A stretch of 64,000 nucleotides of DNA from Chloracidobacterium sp. (GTDB lineage Bacteria > Acidobacteriota > Blastocatellia > Pyrinomonadales > Pyrinomonadaceae): assembly GCA_016711345.1 (NCBI GenBank), contig JADJTD010000001.1, forward strand, positions 1,922,001 through 1,986,000, in the 5' to 3' direction. The translations under genes were made by a program, and so were the position numbers. The notes below the pieces were generated by a model, which saw only the letters and a program-made list of their open reading frames with translations, was not told the origin of the DNA and ran no database searches. The stretch's first letter is position 1. The number at the start of each line of letters is the position of its first letter. This document shows, in pieces, positions 1 through 7,954 of the stretch.

Positions 1-2
1 AC

Positions 3-299
3 GGGCCGTTTCGACTGGTGAGCAAGGAACGCGACTTTTCGCTTGAGACTCTCAAGATGGATCTGTTCCCGATGTTCACCACCGAGCAAAAAGGCTTTGC
101 GGTGGCGACCGTCGCCAACGAAAGCGAAAAAATGGAAGAGTTCAAGCGAACCAACGAACGCCCCGATGTACACGAAAGCCTTGAAAACATCGTCGATTAC
201 TTGGCTGACGAATTCATACTAGGTGCCGAAGGATTCATCTTCGCCATAGCAAAAAAACTCGGCCTAAAACCCATCGAGCAGCTTCGGTTAGCAGCGTAA
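3..299 (+). CDS. C-terminal end of an unidentified protein
   Basis: An open frame enters from the left edge and ends at a TAA at 297-299, giving about 98 visible residues. A GTG at 18 could be a start, but the frame is open upstream of it to the window edge, so I read it as the 3' part of a longer gene. The visible part is soluble and mixed charged, with a helical, acidic centre and an Ile/Leu-rich end. I recognise no domain. A dispersed palindromic repeat follows the stop directly. Confidence 0.55.
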   Translation, partial: GPFRLVSKERDFSLETLKMDLFPMFTTEQKGFAVATVANESEKMEEFKRTNERPDVHESLENIVDYLADEFILGAEGFIFAIAKKLGLKPIEQLRLAA

Positions 300-311
300 C
301 CTAAATGCAGA

Positions 312-368
312 GTGAGGGCGGTACATTCGGTTTTGAGTGTACCACCCTTACTTACGTACGGGCTTTTG
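312..368 (-). repeat. Dispersed palindromic repeat, copy A
   Basis: Read on the minus strand, this 57-nt element starts AAAAGCCCGTACGTAAGTAA, then forms a hairpin (GGTGGTACA against TGTACCGCC) and ends CCCTCAC. A close second copy lies at 41452-41510 in the opposite orientation. The hairpin sits between two convergent genes and could also act as a terminator, but the conserved non-hairpin half argues for a dispersed repeat family. Confidence 0.7.
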
Positions 369-376
369 AAGTTTTA

Positions 377-715
377 TTAGACGATCTCTTCGCCTTTGGC
401 TTTTAGGGTTCGCCGCCAGAGTTCGCGGTATGAGGTGAAGCGTGAGACGAGCGTGTTGAAGTAGTAGCGTTGAGCGTATGTCAGAGTGCGGTCGTCGGCG
501 ATGCGTTTGATGCGTGATTCGAGGCGGGCACGAGCTTCGAGCGGCGGACGCTTACTTAATCCATTGACGTTATGTGATCCGTTAAAATAGATGTCAAAAT
601 CTATCTTCAGCTTGCGAATGTCGTCCTCAAGACGGGTAAGCTGTTGGTCGAGTTCAGCCGCTTCTTCCTGCTTGGATTGGATACCTCTGTATAATTTGTT
701 TCCGATGATCGCCAT
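377..715 (-). CDS. Small coiled-coil protein, unknown function
   Basis: Encodes 112 residues from the ATG at 713-715. The frame stays open further upstream to 850, but that extension translates the palindromic repeat region, so I prefer the internal ATG (protein starts MAIIGNKLYRG). The first half is a Gln/Glu/Lys-rich probable coiled coil with Leu spacing (about residues 15-45). The second half is basic and aromatic, with the conserved-looking stretch LTYAQRYYFNTL. No signal peptide or membrane segment. I do not recognise a family; a small nucleic-acid-associated or structural protein is possible but only inferred. It lies opposite to its neighbours and next to two repeat elements. Confidence 0.6.
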   Translation of the reverse strand: MAIIGNKLYRGIQSKQEEAAELDQQLTRLEDDIRKLKIDFDIYFNGSHNVNGLSKRPPLEARARLESRIKRIADDRTLTYAQRYYFNTLVSRFTSYRELWRRTLKAKGEEIV

Positions 716-808
716 TTTACGAGATTTGCCGACTATGACGGATGAGAATTCACCCTTTTTAAATAAAGCTCTAACGGAAGGCTGTTTCCACGTTTTTGTG
801 CACTTTTC

Positions 809-958
809 GGTTAAAATCGGAATTATCACCACAGAGGACACAGAGCACACAGAGATCTTTAGATGGAACTTAACGAGATCAATGTAAAGCTCTTACGCGA
901 TGGCATAAAACGACTGGTAAATTGATATCTGTGATCTCTGTGTTCTCTGTGGTGAATT
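809..958 (+). repeat. GxxExxY cassette 1: palindromic ends, gene almost entirely deleted
   Basis: The left end (ATCACCACAGAGGACACAGA, 824-843) and right end (CTCTGTGTTCTCTGTGGTGA, about 936-955) are inverted copies of each other. Between them is a miniature frame at 863-925 (21 codons including stop). It begins with the same MELNEI codons as the intact-length gene at 1007 and finishes with the gene's last 14 codons (NVKLLRDGIKRLVN). So this is an in-frame internal deletion derivative of the same cassette. Flanking sequence (GGTTAAAATCGGAATT) is repeated in front of cassette 2. Confidence 0.75.
863..925 (+). pseudogene. Internally deleted GxxExxY gene remnant (20 codons)
   Basis: ATG at 863 and TGA at 923-925. 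The first six residues match the start and the last 14 match the C-terminal end of the gene at 1007-1378; roughly 100 codons between are missing. The frame is kept across the junction, so a 20-residue peptide is possible but unlikely to work as a nuclease, because the GxxExxY motif and the D...ExK residues are gone. Confidence 0.7.
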
Positions 959-961
959 TTG

Positions 962-1006
962 GGTTAAAATCGGAATTATCACCACAGAGGACACAGAGAT
1001 TTTTAG
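962..1006 (+). repeat. Left palindromic end of GxxExxY cassette 2
   Basis: GGTTAAAATCGGAATTATCA followed by CCACAGAGGACACAGAGATT, repeating almost base for base the left end of cassette 1 (809-862) and, in its inner part, cassette 3 (1384-1415). It runs right up to the start codon at 1007, so it also supplies the 5' untranslated region. Confidence 0.75.
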
Positions 1007-1378
1007 ATGGAACTGAACGAGATAACCGAAAAGATCATTGGTGGAGCCATTGAAGTTCATAAGGCTCTAGGGCCTGGGCTGCTCGAAAGCACCTACGAAG
1101 TCTGTTTAGTATATGAACTCCAAAAACGAGGTCTTCGGGTAGAAACACAGGTTGCGGTGCCTGTCGTGTACGATTCTATAAAGCTCGATGCCGGATACCG
1201 AATTGATCTTTTGGTCGAAAACGAGATCATCGTCGAACTTAAATCCGTTGAACGTATTCACCCAATTCATGAGGCTTAAATCATTTCGTATTTGAAGCTT
1301 AGCCAAAAGAAGATCGGATTGTTGATCAATTTCAATGTAAAGCTCTTGCGCGATGGCATAAAACGCCTGGCAAATTGA
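1007..1378 (+). pseudogene. GxxExxY (PDDEXK_3-type) protein gene with in-frame stop
   Basis: The frame from ATG 1007 reads GLLESTY at residues 24-30 (the GxxExxY signature) and then D67 with E77-L-K79, the D...ExK arrangement of PDDEXK-like nuclease folds. Translation stops at TAA 1277-1279 (codon 91). The same frame then continues perfectly for 32 more codons (IISYLKLSQKKIGLLINFN...) to TGA 1376-1378, giving the usual family length of about 123. GCT-TAA where the family normally has Ala-Gln points to a single CAA to TAA change. The gene is preceded by the palindromic repeat (962-1006) and followed directly by cassette 3. Function of the family is not settled; nuclease activity is inferred from fold. 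Confidence 0.85.
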
Positions 1379-1383
1379 TCGGA

Positions 1384-1502
1384 TTTATCACCACAGAGGA
1401 CACAGAGATTTTTAGATGGAACTGAACGATTTTACCGAAATTACCATTTTGAAAAACGATCGGTAGATTGACTCTGTGCTCTCTGTGTTCTCTGTGGTGA
1501 TT
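1384..1502 (+). repeat. GxxExxY cassette 3: palindromic ends with a gene-head remnant
   Basis: Left end TTATCACCACAGAGGACACA (1386-1405) and right end CTCTCTGTGTTCTCTGTGGTGA (to about 1501) are inverted repeats. Between them a 16-residue frame (1416-1466, MELNDFTEITILKNDR) starts like the GxxExxY gene and then is unrelated or scrambled. There is no right-end copy between cassette 2 and this one, so the two share a boundary. The right end lies about 20 bases before the selA start. Confidence 0.7.
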
Positions 1503-1523
1503 TTTTTCGGTAAGATATTTCGT

Positions 1524-2939
1524 ATGCCTTCTTCGGTCAAAGAGACCAATTCGATAATGCGAAATCTGCCGTCGGTTGATGAGCTGCTTCGGTCGTCTAT
1601 TGCTCAGGACATCGCGGGATCTGCGGGCGAACGCCATGCGGCGACACTTTGTCGCGGTGTGATAGAACAGATAAGGCTCGAGATCGGCAAACCTTCGGGT
1701 AAAGAAGATACAAAAGACAGCCTCTTGGCGTTGTCGGAACAGCGTTTGGCAAGCGAATGGCAGACGGAACGTTTGAGCGGCGTTAGTAGAGTAATTAACG
1801 CGACAGGCGTCGTCATACACACAAATCTTGGACGTGCACCTTTGTCGGAAAATGCTCGTCGGGCTGTTACCGATGCTTCGGGCTATTGCACTCTCGAATA
1901 TGACATCCAAACCGGAAAGCGAGGCCGCCGTGGGCGTCGAGCGGAGAGTTTGCTTGCGGAATTGACCGGTGCCGAGGATGTTTTGATCGTCAACAACTGT
2001 GCGGCAGCGGCGTTCTTTGTGCTGACGGCATTCGCCTCGGGCGGCGAGGTCGTCATCTCACGCGGCGAGCTTGTTGAGATCGGCGGCGACTTTAGAGTGC
2101 CTGATGTTTTGAAGCAATCACGAGCAAAGCTGCACGAAGTCGGAACCACCAACCGCACCAAGATCGCCGATTACCAAGAAGCAATAAACGCCAAAACGCG
2201 GTTGATATTGCGTGTGCATCCGTCGAACTACAGGATCGTTGGTTTTACGGCGATGCCTAACGTGGGCGAGCTTGCCGAGCTTGCACACAGTAAGGGAATT
2301 TTGCTTTACGAGGACATCGGTTCGGGTGCTTTGGTAGATATGAGCGAATTTGGGCTAGGCGACGAACCTGTTGTTGCCCGTTCCATTGCAGACGGTGCCG
2401 ACATAGTCACTTTCAGCGGAGACAAGCTGCTCGGCGGGCCGCAGTCGGGAATTATTGCAGGTAAGAGTGAGCTTATCGCTCGTTTAAGAAAGCATCCGCT
2501 CTATAGGGCTTTGAGAGTGGATAAATTGGCATATGCCGCCCTCGAAGCGACGCTCGATGCCTATCGCCGTGAAGCTGTTTTAGACGAAGTTCCCGTCCTG
2601 AAAATGCTCTCGATGAGCAAAGACGAGATCGCAAAGCGTGTCGAGCGGTTTGCAAAACAACTCGAAGAAAAACTCAACGGAATTTCAGATCTGAAATTTG
2701 AGATTTTAGACGGAGTGTCTGCCGTTGGAGGCGGAGCAGCTCCAAACGCAGAACTGCATACAACCCTTATCGCTCTGTCACATCGGAAGCTGAAACCGCA
2801 GAGGCTGGAACAACTATTAAGAAAAGCCGATCCTCCGGTCATCGCTCGGATCGTTGACGACAAAGTGATGATCGACTTAAGAACGGTTTCAGACTCAGAG
2901 GAAACACAATTATTAAAAGTATTCAATGAATTGCGATAA
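1524..2939 (+). CDS. selA: L-seryl-tRNA(Sec) selenium transferase
   Basis: A PLP enzyme that converts seryl-tRNA(Sec) to selenocysteinyl-tRNA(Sec) using selenophosphate. The ATG at 1524 gives 471 residues, the usual SelA length. An upstream in-frame start at 1476 would translate the end of the palindromic repeat and is unlikely. Visible signatures are the N-terminal NATGVVIHTNLGRAPLS segment, the EYD motif before RGRR, and the PLP-binding lysine K301 in SGDKLLGGPQSG. The gene implies that this organism makes selenoproteins; selB, selC and selD are not in the window. It overlaps the next gene by 14 bases, so the two are probably co-transcribed. The promoter must lie within or near the repeat cassette upstream. 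Confidence 0.95.
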   Translation: MPSSVKETNSIMRNLPSVDELLRSSIAQDIAGSAGERHAATLCRGVIEQIRLEIGKPSGKEDTKDSLLALSEQRLASEWQTERLSGVSRVINATGVVIHTNLGRAPLSENARRAVTDASGYCTLEYDIQTGKRGRRGRRAESLLAELTGAEDVLIVNNCAAAAFFVLTAFASGGEVVISRGELVEIGGDFRVPDVLKQSRAKLHEVGTTNRTKIADYQEAINAKTRLILRVHPSNYRIVGFTAMPNVGELAELAHSKGILLYEDIGSGALVDMSEFGLGDEPVVARSIADGADIVTFSGDKLLGGPQSGIIAGKSELIARLRKHPLYRALRVDKLAYAALEATLDAYRREAVLDEVPVLKMLSMSKDEIAKRVERFAKQLEEKLNGISDLKFEILDGVSAVGGGAAPNAELHTTLIALSHRKLKPQRLEQLLRKADPPVIARIVDDKVMIDLRTVSDSEETQLLKVFNELR

Positions 2940-3153
2940 GTGCAGAAAGAGAGGAGCAAGGATAATCCAAGTTAGCCGCAGTTACGGCAGCGGGAGCGAA
3001 TTGCTTGTAATCGAAAATGTCCCAGTCGTTTCCTGTCCACACTGTGGTGAAAGCTATCTTACCGCAACCACTCTCCGCGGGATTGATAACATAAAACGTA
3101 ACCGTTCAACTGTTGCATCGAAACGCTCAGTGCCTGTTGCTGCTTTTGCTTAG
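2926..3153 (+). CDS. YgiT/MqsA-type zinc-finger protein
   Basis: 75 residues with two CxxC pairs (C3-C6 and C37-C40, context VSCPHCGESY), the layout of the YgiT-type zinc finger found at the N-terminus of MqsA-like antitoxins. The start overlaps the end of selA by 14 bases in another frame. Such proteins are usually paired with a small toxin (MqsR-like or DUF4258); no toxin gene is next to it, and the helix-turn-helix domain of full-length MqsA is absent. It is therefore an orphan zinc-ribbon of the antitoxin type. The tail is basic (KRNRSTVASKRS) and may contact nucleic acid, which is inference. Confidence 0.75.
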   Translation: MNCDKCRKRGARIIQVSRSYGSGSELLVIENVPVVSCPHCGESYLTATTLRGIDNIKRNRSTVASKRSVPVAAFA

Positions 3154-3208
3154 CTGGAACAGGTGTAACACTTGGAACTATTCGTCGTCTGTATTAAATG
3201 TTCCAAGC

Positions 3209-4297
3209 CTAACCGTTCTTACGGGTAAATTCATGCATGAAATCGACGAGAGCCTCGACACCTGCTTTAGGAAAGGCGTTGTAGATCGACGCTCTGATAC
3301 CGCCAACCGAACGATGGCCTTTTAGACCGTCAAGGCCGAGAGCAGTAGCTTCTGAGCAGAATTGCTTTTCGAGATCTTCGGATGGAAGGCGGAATGTGAC
3401 GTTCATCAACGAACGAGCAGATAGATCGGCGTGTCCGGTGTAATAACCGTCGCTCGCATCGATAGCATCGTAAAGGATCGCAGCTTTCTCTTCGTTCTTT
3501 GTTTCCATAGCCGACAAACCGCCTTGGCCTTTGAGCCATTCGCAAACGAGGCTGATGAGATATATGCCCCAAGTGTTCGGCGTATTCAGCATCGAATCGT
3601 TTTCAGCGATCAGGCGGTAATCGAGGATAGAATGCTGATTTTCGGGAACAGCAGCCAACAGGTCATCGCGGATGATGACAACGGTCACGCCGCTCGGGCC
3701 GATGTTCTTTTGAGCACCGGCGTAGATCAATGCATATTTTTCGATGTCGAGCGGTTTAGACAGAATATTTGACGACGCATCGCATACGACCGGAATACCG
3801 CTGCCTTCAAGCTCGTATTTGAACTCGACACCTTCGATCGTCTCGTTCGACGTGTAATGAACGTACTTTGCACCAGGACTAAAGTTCAGCTCGGCCTGTT
3901 CCGGCACGGATTTGAAACCTTCGTCAGCTGTCGAAAAGATCGTTACAGCATTGCCGCAGCGTTTAGCTTCTTTCAGGGCCTTTTTACCCCAAGCACCGGT
4001 GATGACATAGTCGGCAGTCTCGTCTTTACCGAGAAAGTTCATCGGTATCATCGAGAACTGCTGAGTTGCACCGCCTTGTAAGAACAAGATCTTGTAATTG
4101 TCGGGAACATTAAGCAGTTCACGCAGGCCGCTTTCTGCTGCAGCCAGAATAGGAGCAAATGCCTTTGAGCGGTGGCTGATCTCCATTACGCTCATTCCGA
4201 TGCCGCTGAGCGAAAGTATCTCGCTCTGTGCCTTTTCCAAAACCGTAACCGGCATCACAGCCGGACCGGCACTAAAATTGTAAACTTTCTGAGTCAT
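3209..4297 (-). CDS. serC: Phosphoserine aminotransferase
   Basis: 362 residues, the usual length. Catalyses glutamate-dependent transamination of 3-phosphohydroxypyruvate to phosphoserine in serine synthesis. The N-terminal NFSAGPAVMP and ISHRSKAF motifs and the PLP lysine K197 in AGAQKNIGPSG are typical of SerC rather than of other class V aminotransferases. The C-terminal GHRSVGGIRASIYNA phosphate-binding segment is intact. The gene is convergent with selA and its partner and seems monocistronic. No clear Shine-Dalgarno precedes the ATG at 4297. Its product feeds serine to SerS (57.8 kb) and ultimately SelA. Confidence 0.95.
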   Translation of the reverse strand: MTQKVYNFSAGPAVMPVTVLEKAQSEILSLSGIGMSVMEISHRSKAFAPILAAAESGLRELLNVPDNYKILFLQGGATQQFSMIPMNFLGKDETADYVITGAWGKKALKEAKRCGNAVTIFSTADEGFKSVPEQAELNFSPGAKYVHYTSNETIEGVEFKYELEGSGIPVVCDASSNILSKPLDIEKYALIYAGAQKNIGPSGVTVVIIRDDLLAAVPENQHSILDYRLIAENDSMLNTPNTWGIYLISLVCEWLKGQGGLSAMETKNEEKAAILYDAIDASDGYYTGHADLSARSLMNVTFRLPSEDLEKQFCSEATALGLDGLKGHRSVGGIRASIYNAFPKAGVEALVDFMHEFTRKNG

Positions 4298-4462
4298 CTG
4301 TTTTTTGGCAAATGGTTTTTCTTATCGAAGGGATAAGATACCATAGAGACAGATGCTTTTTCGAACTGAATTGAGTTAGAATATTCGGAAAAGGACAAAC
4401 TTTTGCAGCGGTCCGGCATCTTACAGGACGCAGGTTTCTGCTGAACAACATCGGAGGATTCA

Positions 4463-5803
4463 ATGTTTCGAAAATCGTATTTATATCTAGTTCTCGCTGC
4501 GGCGATCGCGTTAACCGCTCAAATGAGCGCATACTCGCAAACTACGGAGCTCAGTGGAACCGTTGTTCTGCAAAAAGCAGACAAAACGACCGAACCAGTC
4601 TCGTCGGCCGCGATCGATGTCTATCGCACGGACATGAAAGGCCGTTTTCCGTCTTCCAAGACCCAGAAAAATGGCGAATTCCGTTTTATAGGTGTGCCAT
4701 ACGGAGCGGAGTATGTACTTTCCATAAGCGCTCCCAATTGTGAGCCGATACTGTTTTCTGTGAAAGCAGGCCAGGAAAAGCTGGTTATAACTATGTATCC
4801 CGGCGATGGAAGAAAATTTACCGAGGCCGAAGCTCGACAGGGTGCAGCAGCTTCTAAACCGGGCGATGCCGGTTCTGAAATTAGCGAGGAGGAAAGAAAG
4901 GCTCAGGCAGAACTTGCGAAGAAAAACGAGGAGATCAACGCTAAGAACGAAAAGACCAAAAATGCCGACGCGATCGCAACCAGAGCTAATAAGGAAGGCT
5001 ACACCGCTCTAAAAGCAGACCCGCCTAACTTCGATCTGGCGATCTCGAAATTCAGCGAAGGCATCGAAGCTGTTCCGGATTATGTCGACAGCACGCCGAT
5101 AATGCTCAACGGCAAAATAGAGGCATTAAAAGGAAAGGGCCATCTTATTTACAAAGAAGGCACAGCCACCGCAGACAGGGATCTCAGAAGGGCGAAATGG
5201 GATGAAGCAAATAAGTCTTATGATGAGGGCCTGGAGGGATTTCAGCGAGCGATCGCCTTGCTTAAGACCGCTGCACCGACAACTGATACAGTTTTGTCAA
5301 AACGAAGGGAAACTGTAAGGTTAAGCCTCTATACGGTCGCTACAGAAATTCACCGTTTGAAGGCGGTGACAGGTGTTGATGTGACAAAAACCGCCGAAGC
5401 TAGCGCAATTGTCACCGAATACATCGCTTTGGAACCCGACCTTGGAAAAAAACTCGAAGCCCAAATGGTGCTCGGAAATATAATGTTGAGGACTGGTGAT
5501 TTTGAAAAAGCAGTACAAGCATACCGCCAGGTCCTTACCGCCAAACCGGACCACGCTGAGGCAACAGGTCAACTGGGACTTTCACTTTTTGGACTGGCTT
5601 CGTTAACCGAGCCGACAAACAAGGAGATGGAACAGGAAGGGCTCAATTACATGCAGAAATACACCGAAATGTCTCCCGTTTCACCCACAGATACACTGGC
5701 GGTGAAGGAACTAAAGGAAAGCATTAAGCAAACTGTGGATTACCTCAAAACACAAAAAATGGCTCCCCAAAAAGTGCCTTCGACGCCGAAGAAAAAGAAT
5801 TGA
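4463..5803 (+). CDS. Secreted carboxypeptidase-regulatory-like and TPR repeat protein
   Basis: 446 residues with an N-terminal signal peptide (hydrophobic residues about 6-24, ending AYSQ). Residues about 28-110 look like a carboxypeptidase regulatory-like beta-sandwich (SGTVVLQ... GEFRFIGVPYGAEYVLSISA). A charged, Lys/Glu-rich helical linker follows (about 135-180), then several TPR-type helical pairs, the clearest around residues 330-375 (GNIMLRTGDFEKAVQAYRQV). The C-terminus is Pro/Lys-rich. This domain order is common in envelope proteins of Acidobacteriota; probably a periplasmic scaffold. A GGAGG ribosome site (4452-4456) precedes the ATG. No partner gene is adjacent. Confidence 0.8.
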   Translation: MFRKSYLYLVLAAAIALTAQMSAYSQTTELSGTVVLQKADKTTEPVSSAAIDVYRTDMKGRFPSSKTQKNGEFRFIGVPYGAEYVLSISAPNCEPILFSVKAGQEKLVITMYPGDGRKFTEAEARQGAAASKPGDAGSEISEEERKAQAELAKKNEEINAKNEKTKNADAIATRANKEGYTALKADPPNFDLAISKFSEGIEAVPDYVDSTPIMLNGKIEALKGKGHLIYKEGTATADRDLRRAKWDEANKSYDEGLEGFQRAIALLKTAAPTTDTVLSKRRETVRLSLYTVATEIHRLKAVTGVDVTKTAEASAIVTEYIALEPDLGKKLEAQMVLGNIMLRTGDFEKAVQAYRQVLTAKPDHAEATGQLGLSLFGLASLTEPTNKEMEQEGLNYMQKYTEMSPVSPTDTLAVKELKESIKQTVDYLKTQKMAPQKVPSTPKKKN

Positions 5804-5880
5804 CCCAATAACGAACGATAAAATACGAGAGCCAGGTTCTTGAGCAGATCGAGACCTGGCTTTATCTTTAAGGAGCTATC

Positions 5881-6348
5881 GTGATCAGAAAAATATGCCC
5901 GGAAGACCTGCCGACTGTTTTAGAACTACTGCGCGAACTTGCGGCGTATGAAGATCTGATCTCGTATTGCACCGTAACCGAAGAGCGTCTGCATACTGCA
6001 ATGTTTGGAGCAGATCCTGTCGTCAAAGGATTGATCGCTTTTGATGATGAAGCGGCGATTGGCTATGCACTTTACTATCCAAACTTTTCGAGCTTTCGAG
6101 GCGAACGCGGCTTTCATCTCGACGATATTTATGTGAAGAAGGAATATCGCGGAAAAGGTATAGGAGAGGCAGTGCTCAAAGAGATCGCACGCGATGCGGC
6201 TTCAAAAGGATTTGAGCGGATCGACTTTCAGGTTCTGGACTGGAATACACCTTCGATCGAATTTTATAAGAAGCTAGGTGCGGTTTCTAACGATGAGGAG
6301 ACACATTTCAAGTTTGCGGGAGATGCATTTGAGAAATTGGCGGGATAA
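5881..6348 (+). CDS. GNAT family N-acetyltransferase
   Basis: 155 residues from a GTG start at 5881, preceded by a good AAGGAGC ribosome site. The acetyl-CoA binding loop is visible as VKKEYRGKGIGEAVLKEI (the R/Q-x-x-G-x-G/A pattern), preceded by the strand FHLDDIYV and followed by FQVLDWNTPSIEFYKKLGA, typical of diamine/spermidine-acetyltransferase-like GNATs. Substrate cannot be told from sequence. The gene stands alone and converges on the small membrane-protein gene at 6364. Confidence 0.9.
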   Translation: MIRKICPEDLPTVLELLRELAAYEDLISYCTVTEERLHTAMFGADPVVKGLIAFDDEAAIGYALYYPNFSSFRGERGFHLDDIYVKKEYRGKGIGEAVLKEIARDAASKGFERIDFQVLDWNTPSIEFYKKLGAVSNDEETHFKFAGDAFEKLAG

Positions 6349-6363
6349 GCGAACGCTAGCCTT

Positions 6364-6606
6364 TTATTTTAGTACTCGTAAAGTAAAATACGGCATAACA
6401 GTCAACATGATAATGCCCAGCTTATAGAACATGATGCCGTAAAACATTCCCTTATCGTACGTTTCCTCGGATATTTGAAAAAATCTGCGGCACAGATCCA
6501 ATAACAGGCCACGAAACGAAATGCAGCACAAAAACCAAAATATCAGCAAGCCGTAATTGAACATTGCACACCAGCCGAAGAAATATCGAAGCTGTTCCAC
6601 TGTCAT
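6364..6606 (-). CDS. Small membrane protein, DUF6868-like
   Basis: 80 residues with two predicted membrane helices (about residues 17-37 and 56-76) joined by a charged, cytosolic-looking loop with FFQISEETYDKGMFYG. The N-terminal MTVEQLRYFFGWCAMFN and this loop match what I recall of the DUF6868 family of small membrane proteins, whose function is unknown. The gene lies 29 bases downstream of yceH on the same strand and probably shares its transcript. Confidence 0.75.
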   Translation of the reverse strand: MTVEQLRYFFGWCAMFNYGLLIFWFLCCISFRGLLLDLCRRFFQISEETYDKGMFYGIMFYKLGIIMLTVMPYFTLRVLK

Positions 6607-6635
6607 AACTTTTCCTCCTCCAGATAAGATCGTAA

Positions 6636-7295
6636 CTATTCAAATTGTTTTTTGAACTCCTCGAATGTTTGCTTGATGGCCTCAACCTCAGACCTCAAAT
6701 TTGTCACCTCTTCCTCAAGTTTTTCAATCCTTTCCACATCTACGCTAGAGCGTGCAGCGCGGGTTGCTGGCGCCGCTGTTGCCAAAGCCTCGATGTCGAT
6801 CTCGCCGGAAAGCAGATGTGCGAAACGAGCCTCTTTCCTTCCGGGTTGAACCGGAAGCCTGACGACATAAGGATCATCACGCCGCATAAGGCCGTCAAGC
6901 GATTCTTGAACCTCACCAAGGCTAGAAAATGAATAGAGCCTTTCGCAGTGTCCGCGAAGTTCGCCAAGCGTCTGCGGCCCACGCAGCAGCAATTCCGAAA
7001 TGATCGCAGTCGCCGGTTCGTCTAGCTCATAAACACTCGGCAGCATATGTTTGTATTTCGGCACGCGACTAGTGCTGCCGTAAAAAACATACACGAGATT
7101 TCGGTCGCGTAAATTCTCGATCGTGTTGTTTACAGCACTCTCATCATATGAAACCACAGGATCACGATTGTTCTTTTGATTACAAGCGTTAACAAGCGCG
7201 TTTAGCGTCAGCGGATAATATTCCGGCGTCGTCAATTGCTTTTCGACAAGTGAGCCTAAGATGCGGGCTTCGATTTCAGTGAGTATTTCAAGCAT
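6636..7295 (-). CDS. yceH: YceH/DUF480 family winged-helix protein
   Basis: 219 residues. The start (LTEIEARILGSLVEKQLTTP followed by YYPLTLNALVNACNQK) is the signature of the YceH (UPF0502, DUF480) family, which folds as tandem winged-helix domains. A second winged-helix half covers about residues 85-160 (LLRGPQTLGELRGHCERL). The last 35 residues form a coiled coil (EKLEEEVTNLRSEVEAIKQT), matching the family. The biochemical role is unknown; DNA binding is inferred from fold. Divergent from the exonuclease gene at 7345, with only 49 bases between the starts. Confidence 0.9.
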   Translation of the reverse strand: MLEILTEIEARILGSLVEKQLTTPEYYPLTLNALVNACNQKNNRDPVVSYDESAVNNTIENLRDRNLVYVFYGSTSRVPKYKHMLPSVYELDEPATAIISELLLRGPQTLGELRGHCERLYSFSSLGEVQESLDGLMRRDDPYVVRLPVQPGRKEARFAHLLSGEIDIEALATAAPATRAARSSVDVERIEKLEEEVTNLRSEVEAIKQTFEEFKKQFE

Positions 7296-7344
7296 AAGTC
7301 AGATGCGGTTTTCTAGTTTACCGTATTAATCTACAATTTAGAGC

Positions 7345-7926
7345 ATGGATGTTCTAGTCGCACGCACTAAGGCAGAGATCGATCATGCTTTTGAGAAGCT
7401 TTCTTTGGCCGAGCAGTTGGGCTGCGATACGGAAACATCAGGCTTGAGCGCACGGCACGGAAAGCTCTATTCCGTCCAATTTTCCGACGGTGAATACAAT
7501 GTTCTAGTGCCGGTCAGCGAAGGTGTGCCGCTAGGACGGCTTGCCGAAATCCTCGTCGATAATTCGATCCGAAAGATATTTCACAACGCTAAATTTGATA
7601 TAGATTTTTTAGGTGAGAACGGATACGCGGTTGAAAATATATATGACACGATGATCGCTGAAAAGGTCCTCACGCGAGGAGCCAACCAATCGGCGTCGCT
7701 CGCCGAAACACTATACCGCTATTTTGCTGTCGATCTAGACAAATCGCATCGTGCAAAATTCAGCCGCAATTGGAACGGCATCTGGACGGACGAACTTGTT
7801 GATTATGCTCTTTCGGATGTTGTGCATCTGCCTCGCTTAATGGCGGAGCAAAATGCGTGGCTAGAAAAGCTTGGATTGAACGAAGAGTTCGAACGCCAAC
7901 TCCAGAAGATCATTGCCAACGAATGA
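7345..7926 (+). CDS. RNase D-like 3'-5' exonuclease
   Basis: 193 residues consisting of a single DEDDy exonuclease domain: Exo I as GCDTETSGL, Exo II as FHNAKFDIDFL, and Exo III as YALSDVVHLPRLM with the conserved Tyr and Asp. It lacks the HRDC domains of full RNase D and any polymerase domain, so it is a stand-alone exonuclease, probably acting on RNA 3' ends or on DNA. Divergent from yceH. It ends just before a convergent thioesterase gene. Confidence 0.9.
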   Translation: MDVLVARTKAEIDHAFEKLSLAEQLGCDTETSGLSARHGKLYSVQFSDGEYNVLVPVSEGVPLGRLAEILVDNSIRKIFHNAKFDIDFLGENGYAVENIYDTMIAEKVLTRGANQSASLAETLYRYFAVDLDKSHRAKFSRNWNGIWTDELVDYALSDVVHLPRLMAEQNAWLEKLGLNEEFERQLQKIIANE

Positions 7927-7954
7927 CATGAATGTCACAAATCCAAAGAATGTC

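Noticed and set aside
1476..1523. Longer selA N-terminus from 1476
   Set aside because: The extra 16 residues come from the palindromic repeat end and do not fit SelA length.
1332..1910. 192-residue leftward frame over the start of selA
   Set aside because: Translates the palindromic repeat and antisense selA; no recognisable protein.
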